This document shows positions 8,891 to 16,374 of a DNA stretch of 64,000 nt, in pieces (the stretch's first letter is position 1; every line of letters starts with the position of its first letter). The notes below the pieces were generated by a model. It saw only the letters and a program-made list of their open reading frames with translations, made no database searches and was not told the DNA's origin. This DNA is from Gemmatimonadota bacterium. GTDB taxonomy: Bacteria > Gemmatimonadota > Gemmatimonadetes > Gemmatimonadales > GWC2-71-9. Location of the stretch: positions 36,001 to 100,000 of the forward strand of contig JADKJZ010000015.1 in the NCBI GenBank assembly GCA_016720805.1, written 5' to 3'. Both the position numbers and the translations under genes were made by a program.

Positions 8891-9346
8891 TTAGCGTTCA
8901 TCCTCCGGGTCGGTTGGGTCGACCAGGACCTCTCCGTCGTCGCTCAGGCGAAGTCGTGGCCAAAGATCGGCGGTCTCGCGGAGGATCAGCTCGAGTGTCG
9001 ATACCGTCTCGCGGGCCTCGGTGCGACCAAGGTCGTCCTCGGCGAGCTTGTCGAGCACGCCCTGAGCGTACCACCGTATCGTGGCCTGCAGCAGTGCTTC
9101 GCTTGCGACGAGGGGGAGAGGACCACGCACAACGCGGGCGGTGGCAAGTTGTACCGCGAGCGTAGCAGGTCCAGGCCACTCCACCGGGTTGCGCCCAAAG
9201 GCGGTCAGGGCCGCGCGAGCGTCGGCTTTCAAGGCCCATTCCAGCAGGCTCCGATCGCCAGGGCCCCGCGGCGCGGTGGGCAAGCGCACCTTCGCGATCG
9301 CCGCACGCTGTGCCGGCGTCAGATCAACATATTCGTCGCTAATCAC
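8891..9346 (-). CDS. Element-specific protein, YVDL family (full-length copy)
   Basis: 151 aa, soluble. Residues 4-52 align with the 53-aa product at 47406-47567, sharing PRGPGDRSLL and Y-V-D/E-L at the start. It sits directly after an ATPase remnant, just as its partner sits after the intact ATPase at 47.5-48.5 kb. GTG start with a GGGGG run as a weak ribosome binding site. Function unknown; probably part of the ATPase module. Confidence 0.6.
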   Translation of the reverse strand: MISDEYVDLTPAQRAAIAKVRLPTAPRGPGDRSLLEWALKADARAALTAFGRNPVEWPGPATLAVQLATARVVRGPLPLVASEALLQATIRWYAQGVLDKLAEDDLGRTEARETVSTLELILRETADLWPRLRLSDDGEVLVDPTDPEDER

Positions 9347-9349
9347 GGT

Positions 9350-9695
9350 ACCCCCGATTTCGTCCGTGGTCGTCCCGCGCTACCAAGTTCAGCCTCAGGC
9401 GGCCTCACCTGGTGGATCTGTCACAGCCCATGGCGTTCATGAGTTGGTTCCTCTCGGTCCGTGCACCCCCCGATGAGGAGCACGCGTGCGGTGCGCCCGA
9501 CGGCGTGAAGCCGGGCCACGATCATCGCCGCGAGTGCCATCAGGTAATCACCGCCAGCAACGCCGGCAGCACAAAGCGCCTCGATAGCGTTCGATCCGCG
9601 ATGCCTTCCTCACACAATGACGGCAGCCCCGCCTGGTCGTCCTCGGGGCTACCGTCCAGATCGTCGGGCTCAGGGTGCTTCGGGCGTCGAGTCAT
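9350..9695 (-). pseudogene. Degraded copy of the ClpX-like ATPase gene
   Basis: The minus strand begins MTRRPKHPEPDD, like MTRRSKDHQNDPPDDD of the intact gene at 48528. After one frameshift near 9605, another frame reads ALCAAGVAGGDY then MALAAMIVARL and RTARVLLIGG, matching RAAGVEGRDH, VALAAMMAARL and RIPRILIIGG of the intact copy. It breaks off exactly before the Walker A loop. A short tail near 9350-9390 (RDDHGRNRGYRD then stop) resembles the intact C-terminus (RWDDYERGTYGVG). Most of the gene body is deleted. Confidence 0.6.
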
Positions 9696-9701
9696 GCGGC
9701 C

Positions 9702-9711
9702 ACTATACCGC
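9702..9711 (-). promoter_or_regulatory. Leaderless promoter box of the ATPase remnant
   Basis: Minus strand GCGGTATAGTGGCCGCATG: TATAGT (9702-9707) ends six bases before the ATG at 9695. The same arrangement precedes the intact ATPase at 48528. Confidence 0.5.
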
Positions 9712-9765
9712 AGGCCGACGCCTGGGGTGCCCTCCCGCCACCACGGGAGCGCACGCCGCAAGCCG

Positions 9766-10245
9766 TTACCGTCGGCGGTGTGGGATCGTCACCTCCAGGG
9801 CGTCGTTGGTCATGGTGAGCCCGATGTTGGGGTCGCCAGAAAGCGTGTGGACGGCACAGAGTGTGATCAACAGATCGAGTCGCTCTACGATCGCGTAGAT
9901 GGACTCCGGGGTGATGGTGCCGACGCGACGCCACTCTGCGATCGCAACCAGGTATGTGTACACGACCGCTACCGAGAGCTCGGCGACTGGGACGTCCACG
10001 TCGGCTGTGAGTGACAAGGTCGTTCCGATCATCTCCTGCAGTTCGGTGGGGCATTCGGAAACGAGCTCGTGTGTCGCGCCTTTGACTGCGCGGCCGAGGT
10101 GTCCGCATGCTCGCACGTCACGAATGATCTGCCGGATGCCGACGGGACTGAAGCAGGGATCGTCAGGCAACGGAAAGTGTTCGCGGAAGAGTTCGTGCAG
10201 TGCGGTGATGGTACGGAGCGGGGGAAGTGCCATGGGGAACGGCAT
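9766..10245 (-). CDS. Hypothetical protein of left module
   Basis: 159 aa (or 155 from an internal Met). Mainly helical by pattern, with a moderately hydrophobic middle (VPVAELSVAVVYTYLVAIA) and no recognised domain. There is no good ribosome binding site. It lies in line with the other minus-strand genes, 34 bases after the preceding stop. Confidence 0.45.
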   Translation of the reverse strand: MPFPMALPPLRTITALHELFREHFPLPDDPCFSPVGIRQIIRDVRACGHLGRAVKGATHELVSECPTELQEMIGTTLSLTADVDVPVAELSVAVVYTYLVAIAEWRRVGTITPESIYAIVERLDLLITLCAVHTLSGDPNIGLTMTNDALEVTIPHRRR

Positions 10246-10279
10246 GGTCGGCTCGGCTGATTGGGGGGATTAGAAGGGG

Positions 10280-10528
10280 TTAGGCGATGTCCTGGAGGTC
10301 AAGCATCAATTGCTCATGCCACGCGTCGAGGTGTTCGGCGTAGTCCTGATCCATCTGCCGGTCCAACTCGTCGCAGGCATCGATGCCGTCCAAAATGGCC
10401 ATGATCTCCTCGCGCTCGGCTTGCTCTTCGGCCAGGTAGCGAAGGTCCTCTTCGGTGAGGTCAGCAAACGGGAGGGAGGGCTGGACATAGGACGGTGCTG
10501 TGGGGACTGGCTGTGTCGAGGCATGCAT
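10280..10528 (-). CDS. Small acidic hypothetical protein
   Basis: 82 aa with many Asp and Glu (DLTEEDLRYLAEEQAEREE); probably an extended helix and a protein-binding adaptor. AGGAG is six bases before the ATG, giving good support for the start. Divergent from the CsgG-like gene; the shared upstream region contains a TATGGTcACCAT palindrome near 10557-10568. Confidence 0.55.
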   Translation of the reverse strand: MHASTQPVPTAPSYVQPSLPFADLTEEDLRYLAEEQAEREEIMAILDGIDACDELDRQMDQDYAEHLDAWHEQLMLDLQDIA

Positions 10529-10620
10529 GGCAGGCTCCTGAGATGCGGTGGACGACTATGGTCACCATGACACAGGAGAGGGGGGTGGAGCCAAGGGGTA
10601 GGCGGAAGGGGGGCCTGGAC

Positions 10621-10636
10621 GTGCGGTATGGTGAGC
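10621..10636 (+). promoter_or_regulatory. GTGCGGTATGGTGAGC promoter box
   Basis: TATGGT at 10627-10632 in the element's recurrent box. GGTGAG...CTCACC forms a dyad just downstream, followed by AGGAG and the ATG at 10668. No good -35 element is visible. Confidence 0.5.
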
Positions 10637-10667
10637 TGCACCACTCACCCCGACGCAGGAGTGTCTC

Positions 10668-11519
10668 ATGTTTGTTCGCTGTGCCGTCCTTGGTCTATTG
10701 CTCTTGTCCCTCGCCGCACCTCATGCAGTCGAAGCGCAATCGGATACGGCGCAGACCAACCGCGCCAAGCGTGAGTTGAAGCGCGCTGAGGTGCCGGATA
10801 CGGTCGTAGTTGAGGTGTTGCCCGCCACGGAGAGGCTGGTTGTTGCCGTGGCCGCGTTCGATTTCACAGCCCTCTTCAATTCCAAGCGATACCAGGAGCG
10901 ATCGGACCTCGGACGATTCGCTGCGGCAATTCAACAGGGCGGCGCAACCAACCAGTCGCTCGACGCGGCGGAGCGTGAAGGGGCGACGCTGGGCAAGCAG
11001 ATCGGCGAGCGCTTCCAAAACCTCCTCAGTGCCACGCAGTCATTCCGCTTCCGGAATACGGACCCGAAGTTCCTCGAGACCCAGGCACGGCTGGGGCTCT
11101 CCACCGACCAAGGACCGTCGGTCGAGTTCATCATCACGGGCTCCCTGATGGAGCTCTCGAACGAAGACAAGGACATCGCCGCGGGATTCGGGAGCGTCGG
11201 CGGCGGACTGCTCGGCGCGTTCTCCAAGAACAAGTCCTACGCTGAGGTGGGCTGCACCGTGACCCACGTCTCGGGCGAGACCGTATTGCGCACAACGGGC
11301 CGCGGGCTGAGCAAGAAGGGCGGGGGTGGCGGGGTAGGGGGCTTTGCGAAAGGCTTCCTGGGAGTCGCCGGGACCAAGACCAACAACGAGCAGGAAGCGG
11401 CGTACACGGAAGCCGTCGAGCGCGCGGTCCAAAATTGTGTCGCGGATATCACGAAGGAGCGGGCGGTGCTGACGCGGTTCTTGAGTGAGAATGGATTCCG
11501 GGGCAGCAGCCCTCAGTAG
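10668..11519 (+). CDS. Secreted CsgG-like protein
   Basis: 283 aa with a clear signal peptide (LGLLLLSLAAPHAVEA). The body has the pattern of CsgG/HfaB-type outer-membrane proteins: VVAVAAFDFTALFN, a region ending in EFIITGSLMELSNED, and a Gly-rich SVGGGLLGAF segment. CsgG proteins form secretion channels or anchor curli-like fibres. A GGGGGVGG run near residue 220 and a second Gly-rich part are unusual. It carries the element's TATGGT box, so it belongs to the island. Channel function is inference. Confidence 0.6.
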   Translation: MFVRCAVLGLLLLSLAAPHAVEAQSDTAQTNRAKRELKRAEVPDTVVVEVLPATERLVVAVAAFDFTALFNSKRYQERSDLGRFAAAIQQGGATNQSLDAAEREGATLGKQIGERFQNLLSATQSFRFRNTDPKFLETQARLGLSTDQGPSVEFIITGSLMELSNEDKDIAAGFGSVGGGLLGAFSKNKSYAEVGCTVTHVSGETVLRTTGRGLSKKGGGGGVGGFAKGFLGVAGTKTNNEQEAAYTEAVERAVQNCVADITKERAVLTRFLSENGFRGSSPQ

Positions 11520-11547
11520 CCCGGTGTCTCATCACGGGAGGTCCCGG

Positions 11548-11572
11548 CCCCAAGGCAGCTGATGCCTTGGGG
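11548..11572 (+). terminator. Strong hairpin after the CsgG-like gene
   Basis: CCCCAAGGCA gctga TGCCTTGGGG, a perfect 10-bp stem with a 5-nt loop, 28 bases after the stop codon. It lacks a long T tract (GGTCGTTCCG follows), so it may terminate weakly or protect the 3' end. Confidence 0.65.
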
Positions 11573-12060
11573 TCGTTCCGTGGGCCAGATCGCTTCCCGA
11601 GGGCTACGCCCCGGAGGAGAGGGATTGGTCCCCTCGTCCCGTGACCACATCTCGAGAAGGAAGATGATGCTTGTCCGCCAGCGCTGGTGCCGGCGGCAGT
11701 TGCTATCTGGGCGGGCCGACTCCTGTGACTGGGCTCGGCGAGGCTTGACGCGAGGGCGTGGCGGGTGGCCGATTGGCAAGTGCCCTAGCTGTCAGATCGT
11801 TTCGCACGGCTTGTGGGGAGAGATGCATGCCTGCATGTGAAGCTTGGCGCGCGCCTGCCGCCGGTGAGCCTTGATAAACTTGTAGCCCTGCCGGACCCGG
11901 CTGAGCTGCTTCATGACCAGCCTCAGTTTGGAGTGGGAGCCTAGATCTACGCTCTCCACCAATGGCTGGGAACTCCAGGCGTGAGAGACCAAGTAGAACA
12001 CGCGCGGACTCCCGGGGAGCCGATCGAGCGATCGTGCTTCACGCCTCGCGATCAGCTCGC
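11573..12060. other. Gene-free spacer between CsgG-like gene and copCD
   Basis: About 490 bases. Open frames here lack start signals and known domains. The minus strand around 11830-11990 reads as a basic tail (LSRVRQGYKFIKAHRR) of no known family, possibly a gene remnant. Confidence 0.4.
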
Positions 12061-13548
12061 TCAGGGGCCGCTCGTGGGGAGCGGAGTCGGCAGGGCTACC
12101 AGAACGGCGGTGACGAAGAGCACGAGCATGGCGACCATCACTTCGGCGCTGGCAGAGCGAACGACCCGGACAGCACCGATCTGATCCCCAAGCGAGGGGA
12201 GCACGCGTCGCCAGTTGTAGGCACCGGTGGCGACAACCACCGAGAGAATGGCGAGCTTGAGCAACAACACCCGGCCGTACGCTGTCGTCCAGAGTAGGTC
12301 GAGTTGGCCGGTGTGAATCCAGGTCGAGGCCACGCCGGTGAGTCCCGCCAACGCGGCGCATCCGAGCGCCACGGGGGAGTAGGCCGTCACCAACTCAGCG
12401 GCCAGCGCGCCGTGGTCCTCCATCGGTCCCAGGGCGGCGGTGATGGAGACGATCAACATCACAGCCAGCGTGCCGAGCCAGCCCGCAGCACCAATGATGT
12501 GCAGTCCATCGGAAAGGACGGCCAGCGGGATCCACCGCTCAGCGGCAATGGCGTGTCCCGAAAGCGCTGGGGTAAACGCCAGCAAGAGGCCCACGACGCG
12601 GATGGGCATCCACCGCCCGGTCGTTTGGGCCCGCCTGAACAGGATCACGGCCGCCACGCCGAGGAGCACTTGCGCCGCCCAGGCCCATCCCCACGTGGTG
12701 TGCACGATCAACCCACCGATCATGTCTGCCTGAAATGCCTGTCCCGGTGTGTGCATCGCCACCGACTGCGCGGCCAGGCGCAGCGGCAACGTGACCAGGA
12801 GCAGGACGGCAGCGACGTGCCCGACGGTGGCGCAGAGCGCGGTCAGCCCCGCTCGCGGGGCGATGCCGAGACGGCTCCAGTGCAGCTCGACGCGTCGGAG
12901 GACAGCCATCTGAAATACCGCAGCGCCAACGATGCCGGTGAGCGCGATGTACATCAACCAACGCACTCCGACAAAGAGCGGGTCGGACACGTCAAATGGT
13001 GGCCCAGCCGTTGCCGTCGGCTGATGGACTTCGTGCGGAGTGTCGGGCGGCGCCACACTGCCGGCGTCGCCTTCCGCGCGGAGCTGTTCGGGAATGTTCA
13101 CCACGAAGCGGAATTCACCACGCACCACGTGCGCATCCGCGCCCGCCACTTGCCATCGTACCAGGTATGATCCGTTCCCGAGGCGGCGGTCGAGCGTGGC
13201 CACGATGGTGCCCTGTGAATCCGGGATGGTGGCGAGTGGAGCCAATGCCACCGTTGTCCCCCTGGCGTCGATCAACTGGATCTTGGAGAAGCGCAATTCA
13301 ACCGGCTCACTAAAGCTGAGCCGAAGCAGTCTCGGCGGAATGGTCAACGTCTCGGCCGCGGCGGGTATTGATCGCCGGAGGACCGGATGCGCACCCGCCA
13401 CGTCGGCTTGGGTGAGAAGTAGCAATCCCAGGCCTAGCGCGACCCGGGTGAGCATTCGACTGATTCTTGATCTTGGGGTGCGCGGCCTCCGTCGGCCTGT
13501 GGCCGCGAGCCACTCACTCTGCTCATCGGTCACCAATCGTCGCATCAC
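12061..13548 (-). CDS. copCD: CopC-CopD fusion copper resistance protein
   Basis: 495 aa. After a basic cytoplasmic lead (residues 1-32) and a signal/TM segment, a CopC domain starts AHPVLRRSIPAA; the N-terminal His is the usual Cu(II) ligand, with DAHVVRGEFRF later. From about residue 190 there are roughly eight TM helices of the CopD family (LFVGVRWLMYIALTGIVG, SDGLHIIGAAGWLGTLAVM). Such YcnJ-type fusions bind periplasmic copper and pass it through the membrane. GGGAGG precedes the first ATG. Divergent from copRS. Confidence 0.88.
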   Translation of the reverse strand: MMRRLVTDEQSEWLAATGRRRPRTPRSRISRMLTRVALGLGLLLLTQADVAGAHPVLRRSIPAAAETLTIPPRLLRLSFSEPVELRFSKIQLIDARGTTVALAPLATIPDSQGTIVATLDRRLGNGSYLVRWQVAGADAHVVRGEFRFVVNIPEQLRAEGDAGSVAPPDTPHEVHQPTATAGPPFDVSDPLFVGVRWLMYIALTGIVGAAVFQMAVLRRVELHWSRLGIAPRAGLTALCATVGHVAAVLLLVTLPLRLAAQSVAMHTPGQAFQADMIGGLIVHTTWGWAWAAQVLLGVAAVILFRRAQTTGRWMPIRVVGLLLAFTPALSGHAIAAERWIPLAVLSDGLHIIGAAGWLGTLAVMLIVSITAALGPMEDHGALAAELVTAYSPVALGCAALAGLTGVASTWIHTGQLDLLWTTAYGRVLLLKLAILSVVVATGAYNWRRVLPSLGDQIGAVRVVRSASAEVMVAMLVLFVTAVLVALPTPLPTSGP

Positions 13549-13634
13549 CGCCTCCCGCTGCTAAATTTGACCTGATCGGCCCATTCCCCCGTGCTTGATG
13601 ATACCGGGCCAACGATTACGGGACCTTCGATCCG

Positions 13635-13642
13635 AGGTTAAG
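13635..13642 (+). promoter_or_regulatory. AGGTTAAG motif upstream of copRS
   Basis: The octamer recurs on the minus strand at 22652-22659 between cusCBA and copB, where it is also flanked by A/T-rich bases. It is a candidate half-site for the response regulator; evidence is limited to two copies plus a related GATTAAGG near 22523. Confidence 0.25.
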
Positions 13643-13726
13643 GTTTCTTGGATTCGTTCAAGTCCTCGGCCCGTCGATGGGGGATTCCCCCCCCCATCGC
13701 GGCCGCCCAACTTCTCGGGAGCCGGC

Positions 13727-14404
13727 ATGCGCATCTTGGTCGTCGAGGATGACTCGCAAACGGCCCGCTTTCTCAAGCAAGGCTTGGAAGAGGAGGGCCA
13801 TGCCGTCGATGTGGCTACTGATGGTGAAGAGGGTTCACACCTCTGCCACATCTACTCGTACGACCTGATTCTGTTGGACGTCCAGATCCCGAAACGGACG
13901 GGACTCGAGCTCTCGGCCGATCTCCGGCGCGAGGGAATTGACACGCCAATTCTGATGCTGACGGGGCGCGATTCGACACCAGACGTGGTGCGCGGTCTCA
14001 ACGCCGGCGCCGATGACTATTTGACGAAACCGTTCGACTTCGATGAGCTGTTGGCGAGGGTCGCCGCCCTCACGCGGCGACGGAGTGGGTCTGTCAGTGG
14101 CGTCCTGCATTTCGGCAACCTGCAGGTTAATCGGCTCAACCGCCAAGTGCGCGTCGGGCACCGCCGTGTCGAGCTCTCGCCACGGGAGTTCCGGCTGCTC
14201 GAGCACTTCATGTTGCACCCAGAACAGGTGGTGACACGGGTCCAACTGCTTCAGCAGGTGTGGGATATGTCGTTTGACCCCAAGACAAACATGATCGATG
14301 CCCATATCTCGAACCTGCGCAAGAAGCTCGAACGGTACGGTGACCCGCGGCTCCTCCAAACGATCAGGGGCGCTGGCTATGCGCTGCGGCTGGGAGATGA
14401 ATAG
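13727..14404 (+). CDS. OmpR-family response regulator (CopR/CusR-like)
   Basis: 225 aa. Receiver domain residues 1-115: RILVVEDD acidic pocket, phosphoacceptor Asp in LILLDVQIP near residue 51, Thr in MLTGRDS and Lys in LTKPFDFDELLAR. Residues about 125-223 form the winged-helix DNA-binding domain (LSPREFRLLEHFMLHPEQVV, VDAH-type recognition helix MIDAHISNLRKKLE, TIRGAGYAL). GGGAG precedes ATG 13727. It overlaps the kinase gene by eight bases. Position between copCD and cusCBA implies copper or silver sensing. Confidence 0.92.
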   Translation: MRILVVEDDSQTARFLKQGLEEEGHAVDVATDGEEGSHLCHIYSYDLILLDVQIPKRTGLELSADLRREGIDTPILMLTGRDSTPDVVRGLNAGADDYLTKPFDFDELLARVAALTRRRSGSVSGVLHFGNLQVNRLNRQVRVGHRRVELSPREFRLLEHFMLHPEQVVTRVQLLQQVWDMSFDPKTNMIDAHISNLRKKLERYGDPRLLQTIRGAGYALRLGDE

Positions 14405-15824
14405 GGTGCGTTCGTTCCGCCTCGCCCTGGCGCTTCGCGTCGCCCTCGGGGCGCTTGCCATTCTGGCCACAGCTGGTCTGGTCAGTATCCTCGCATTGCG
14501 GACCATTCTGTATCAACAGCTCGACGATACCCTCCTGCATCTTGCTGAGGTGGAAGCGCGGGCCGGGGCGGCCACCAGCGGACCCGCGTTCCAGTTCCAT
14601 GAGGGAGTCCTGCTCGCCGCCCGCGTGGGCCCGCCGGCGGAATTGATCCGGTACGCACAACTCTGGGATTTCAGCGGACAGCCGGTGGTGCGGAGCGGTA
14701 ACCTGACGGCAAACCTCACCCTCCCCCCGTCGGCGCTGACAGAGGCGCGTGCCGGCCGCGTGGCGAGGGTGACGCACCGCTGGCAGGGGCGCGCGCTCCG
14801 CAGTGTGGTGTATCCGATGGAATTGGTCGGGGCGGCGCATCAGGTCCACGTACTGCAGGTCGCGGCACCGACCGGCCCGCTTCGGCAGACATTGGTGCGA
14901 TTCGCGTTGTTCCTGGTCCTTCTCACCCTGGTCGGCACGGTCGGGGGATACGCGTTGGGTCGAAACTTGGCGGCGGTCGCCCTCCGGCCGACCGGAGAAA
15001 TCACCGCGCAAGCCGAGGCCATCTCGGAGGGCACCTTGTCGGAGCGGATTACCGCTCACGCCGACGTCGACGAATTCGCCAGCCTGGTCACCGTGCTGAA
15101 CGGCATGCTGGACCGACTGGACCGTGCCTTTCAGGTGCAACGTCAGTTCACTGCTGACGCGAGCCACGAGTTGCGTGCCCCACTCACCGTGCTCAAGGGT
15201 GACATCGATGTGACCCTGAAGCGGGACCGCACCGTCGAGGAATACCGAGCGACGCTCATCCGTTGTCGCGAGGAGGTCGAGCGGTTGACACGACTTGCCG
15301 GCGATCTCCTCCTCCTCGCGCGTGCGGATTCCAGTGTGCCGCTGGAGCATGTGGAGGACGTGGATTGTCGGGCACTCCTCGATCGGGTCCGTGTGCGGTT
15401 CGAATCGATTGCGACGGCCCGCGGGATCCGTTTTGTGGTCCACGCGGATGACGGACGGATATCGGGGGATGAGCGGATGCTCGACCGGGTCGTGAGCAAC
15501 TTGGTTGACAACGCGATGAAATACTGCCGGGCGGGCGGGGAAGTATCCCTTGAATTGAAGTTGCAGGATGAGATGACCCTCACCGTGCGTGACGATGGCC
15601 ATGGCATTTCCCCGGACCAACTGCCACACCTGTTCGTGCGGTTCTTTCGTGGTGATCCCGCTCGGCGACGCAGCGATGGGACCGGGCTTGGCCTCGCGAT
15701 CGCCCAAGCCGGTGCGGAAGCCCATGGGGGCAAGCTCGAATTCCTTGGCAATGCACCCGGTGCCGTGTTTCGCCTGTCGCTGCCGCTAGATGGCACCCCA
15801 ATCGCACACGCCAGCCACGCGTGA
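14397..15824 (+). CDS. Sensor histidine kinase (CopS/CusS-like)
   Basis: 475 aa. TM1 at about 10-30, periplasmic sensor domain to about 165, TM2 (LFLVLLTLVGTVGGYALG), then a HAMP segment. Dimerisation box FTADASHELRAPLTVLKG holds the phosphorylated His near residue 256. ATPase motifs follow: LVDNAMKYC (N box), DDGHGISPDQLPHLFVRFFRG (G1/F) and GTGLGLAIAQA (G2). The periplasmic domain is not Met-rich. Pairs with the overlapping response regulator. Confidence 0.92.
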   Translation: MNRVRSFRLALALRVALGALAILATAGLVSILALRTILYQQLDDTLLHLAEVEARAGAATSGPAFQFHEGVLLAARVGPPAELIRYAQLWDFSGQPVVRSGNLTANLTLPPSALTEARAGRVARVTHRWQGRALRSVVYPMELVGAAHQVHVLQVAAPTGPLRQTLVRFALFLVLLTLVGTVGGYALGRNLAAVALRPTGEITAQAEAISEGTLSERITAHADVDEFASLVTVLNGMLDRLDRAFQVQRQFTADASHELRAPLTVLKGDIDVTLKRDRTVEEYRATLIRCREEVERLTRLAGDLLLLARADSSVPLEHVEDVDCRALLDRVRVRFESIATARGIRFVVHADDGRISGDERMLDRVVSNLVDNAMKYCRAGGEVSLELKLQDEMTLTVRDDGHGISPDQLPHLFVRFFRGDPARRRSDGTGLGLAIAQAGAEAHGGKLEFLGNAPGAVFRLSLPLDGTPIAHASHA

Positions 15825-15930
15825 GGGCTTGGTGTCATGAGCAGGGTCGGTGCGACACGCACGGCGAAACCGAGCGGAACCGTCGAAGGAAGGGGTCTCG
15901 CCGGTCCGATCGATTTGTCGCGCCTGCCGC

Positions 15931-16092
15931 TCAGGCCATTACTTCGCAGGCCTGCGCACATGCCCGGCATACTTCTGCGCAACGTTGCATGGTTGCATCC
16001 TCGCCGAATGCTGCACACGAGTCGGCGCACGTGTTGCAACGCTCGGCGCACTCACGGCACACGGCACCGACGGACGGCGACATCTCCTGCAT
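15931..16092 (-). CDS. Short Csp-like copper-storage protein (DUF326)
   Basis: A 53-aa frame reading MQEMSPSVGAVCRECAERC, NTCADSCAAFG and MQRCAEVCRACAQACEVMA. It has nine Cys in CxxC and CxxxC spacings typical of four-helix-bundle Csp proteins, which store Cu(I) along the bundle core. It is only about half the usual length; an in-frame stop lies shortly upstream, so it is either a mini-version that dimerises or the 3' half of a broken gene. A 12-G run (16206-16217) lies about 110 bases upstream. Confidence 0.65.
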   Translation of the reverse strand: MQEMSPSVGAVCRECAERCNTCADSCAAFGEDATMQRCAEVCRACAQACEVMA

Positions 16093-16374
16093 CGCCGTCG
16101 TGCACCCCTTTCAGCGGGGCTGCGTGCGCACCGCCCGCGCAGCGGTCTCGAGGTACGGGCACTGCTGCGCGAGTTTGCATCGTTGATCCTGATGGCCCTC
16201 CCGCAGGGGGGGGGGGGGGCGCGTGCCTAGCCGGCGTGGAGCACCGGCCGGGAAAGCATCGCTGAGGATGATCATCCGAAGAGATGACCGCGGCTTCCAT
16301 GATGGTCCGGAAGCCGGTGGGCATGCAGAGCAATCGAACTGGTGGCCTTGAAGTCGGCCGCGTGGGACATCCCG

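Noticed and set aside
10570..10779. Plus-strand frame starting near 10567 after TATGGTCACC
   Set aside because: Runs through the promoter of the CsgG-like gene in another frame, and its product has no protein-like pattern.
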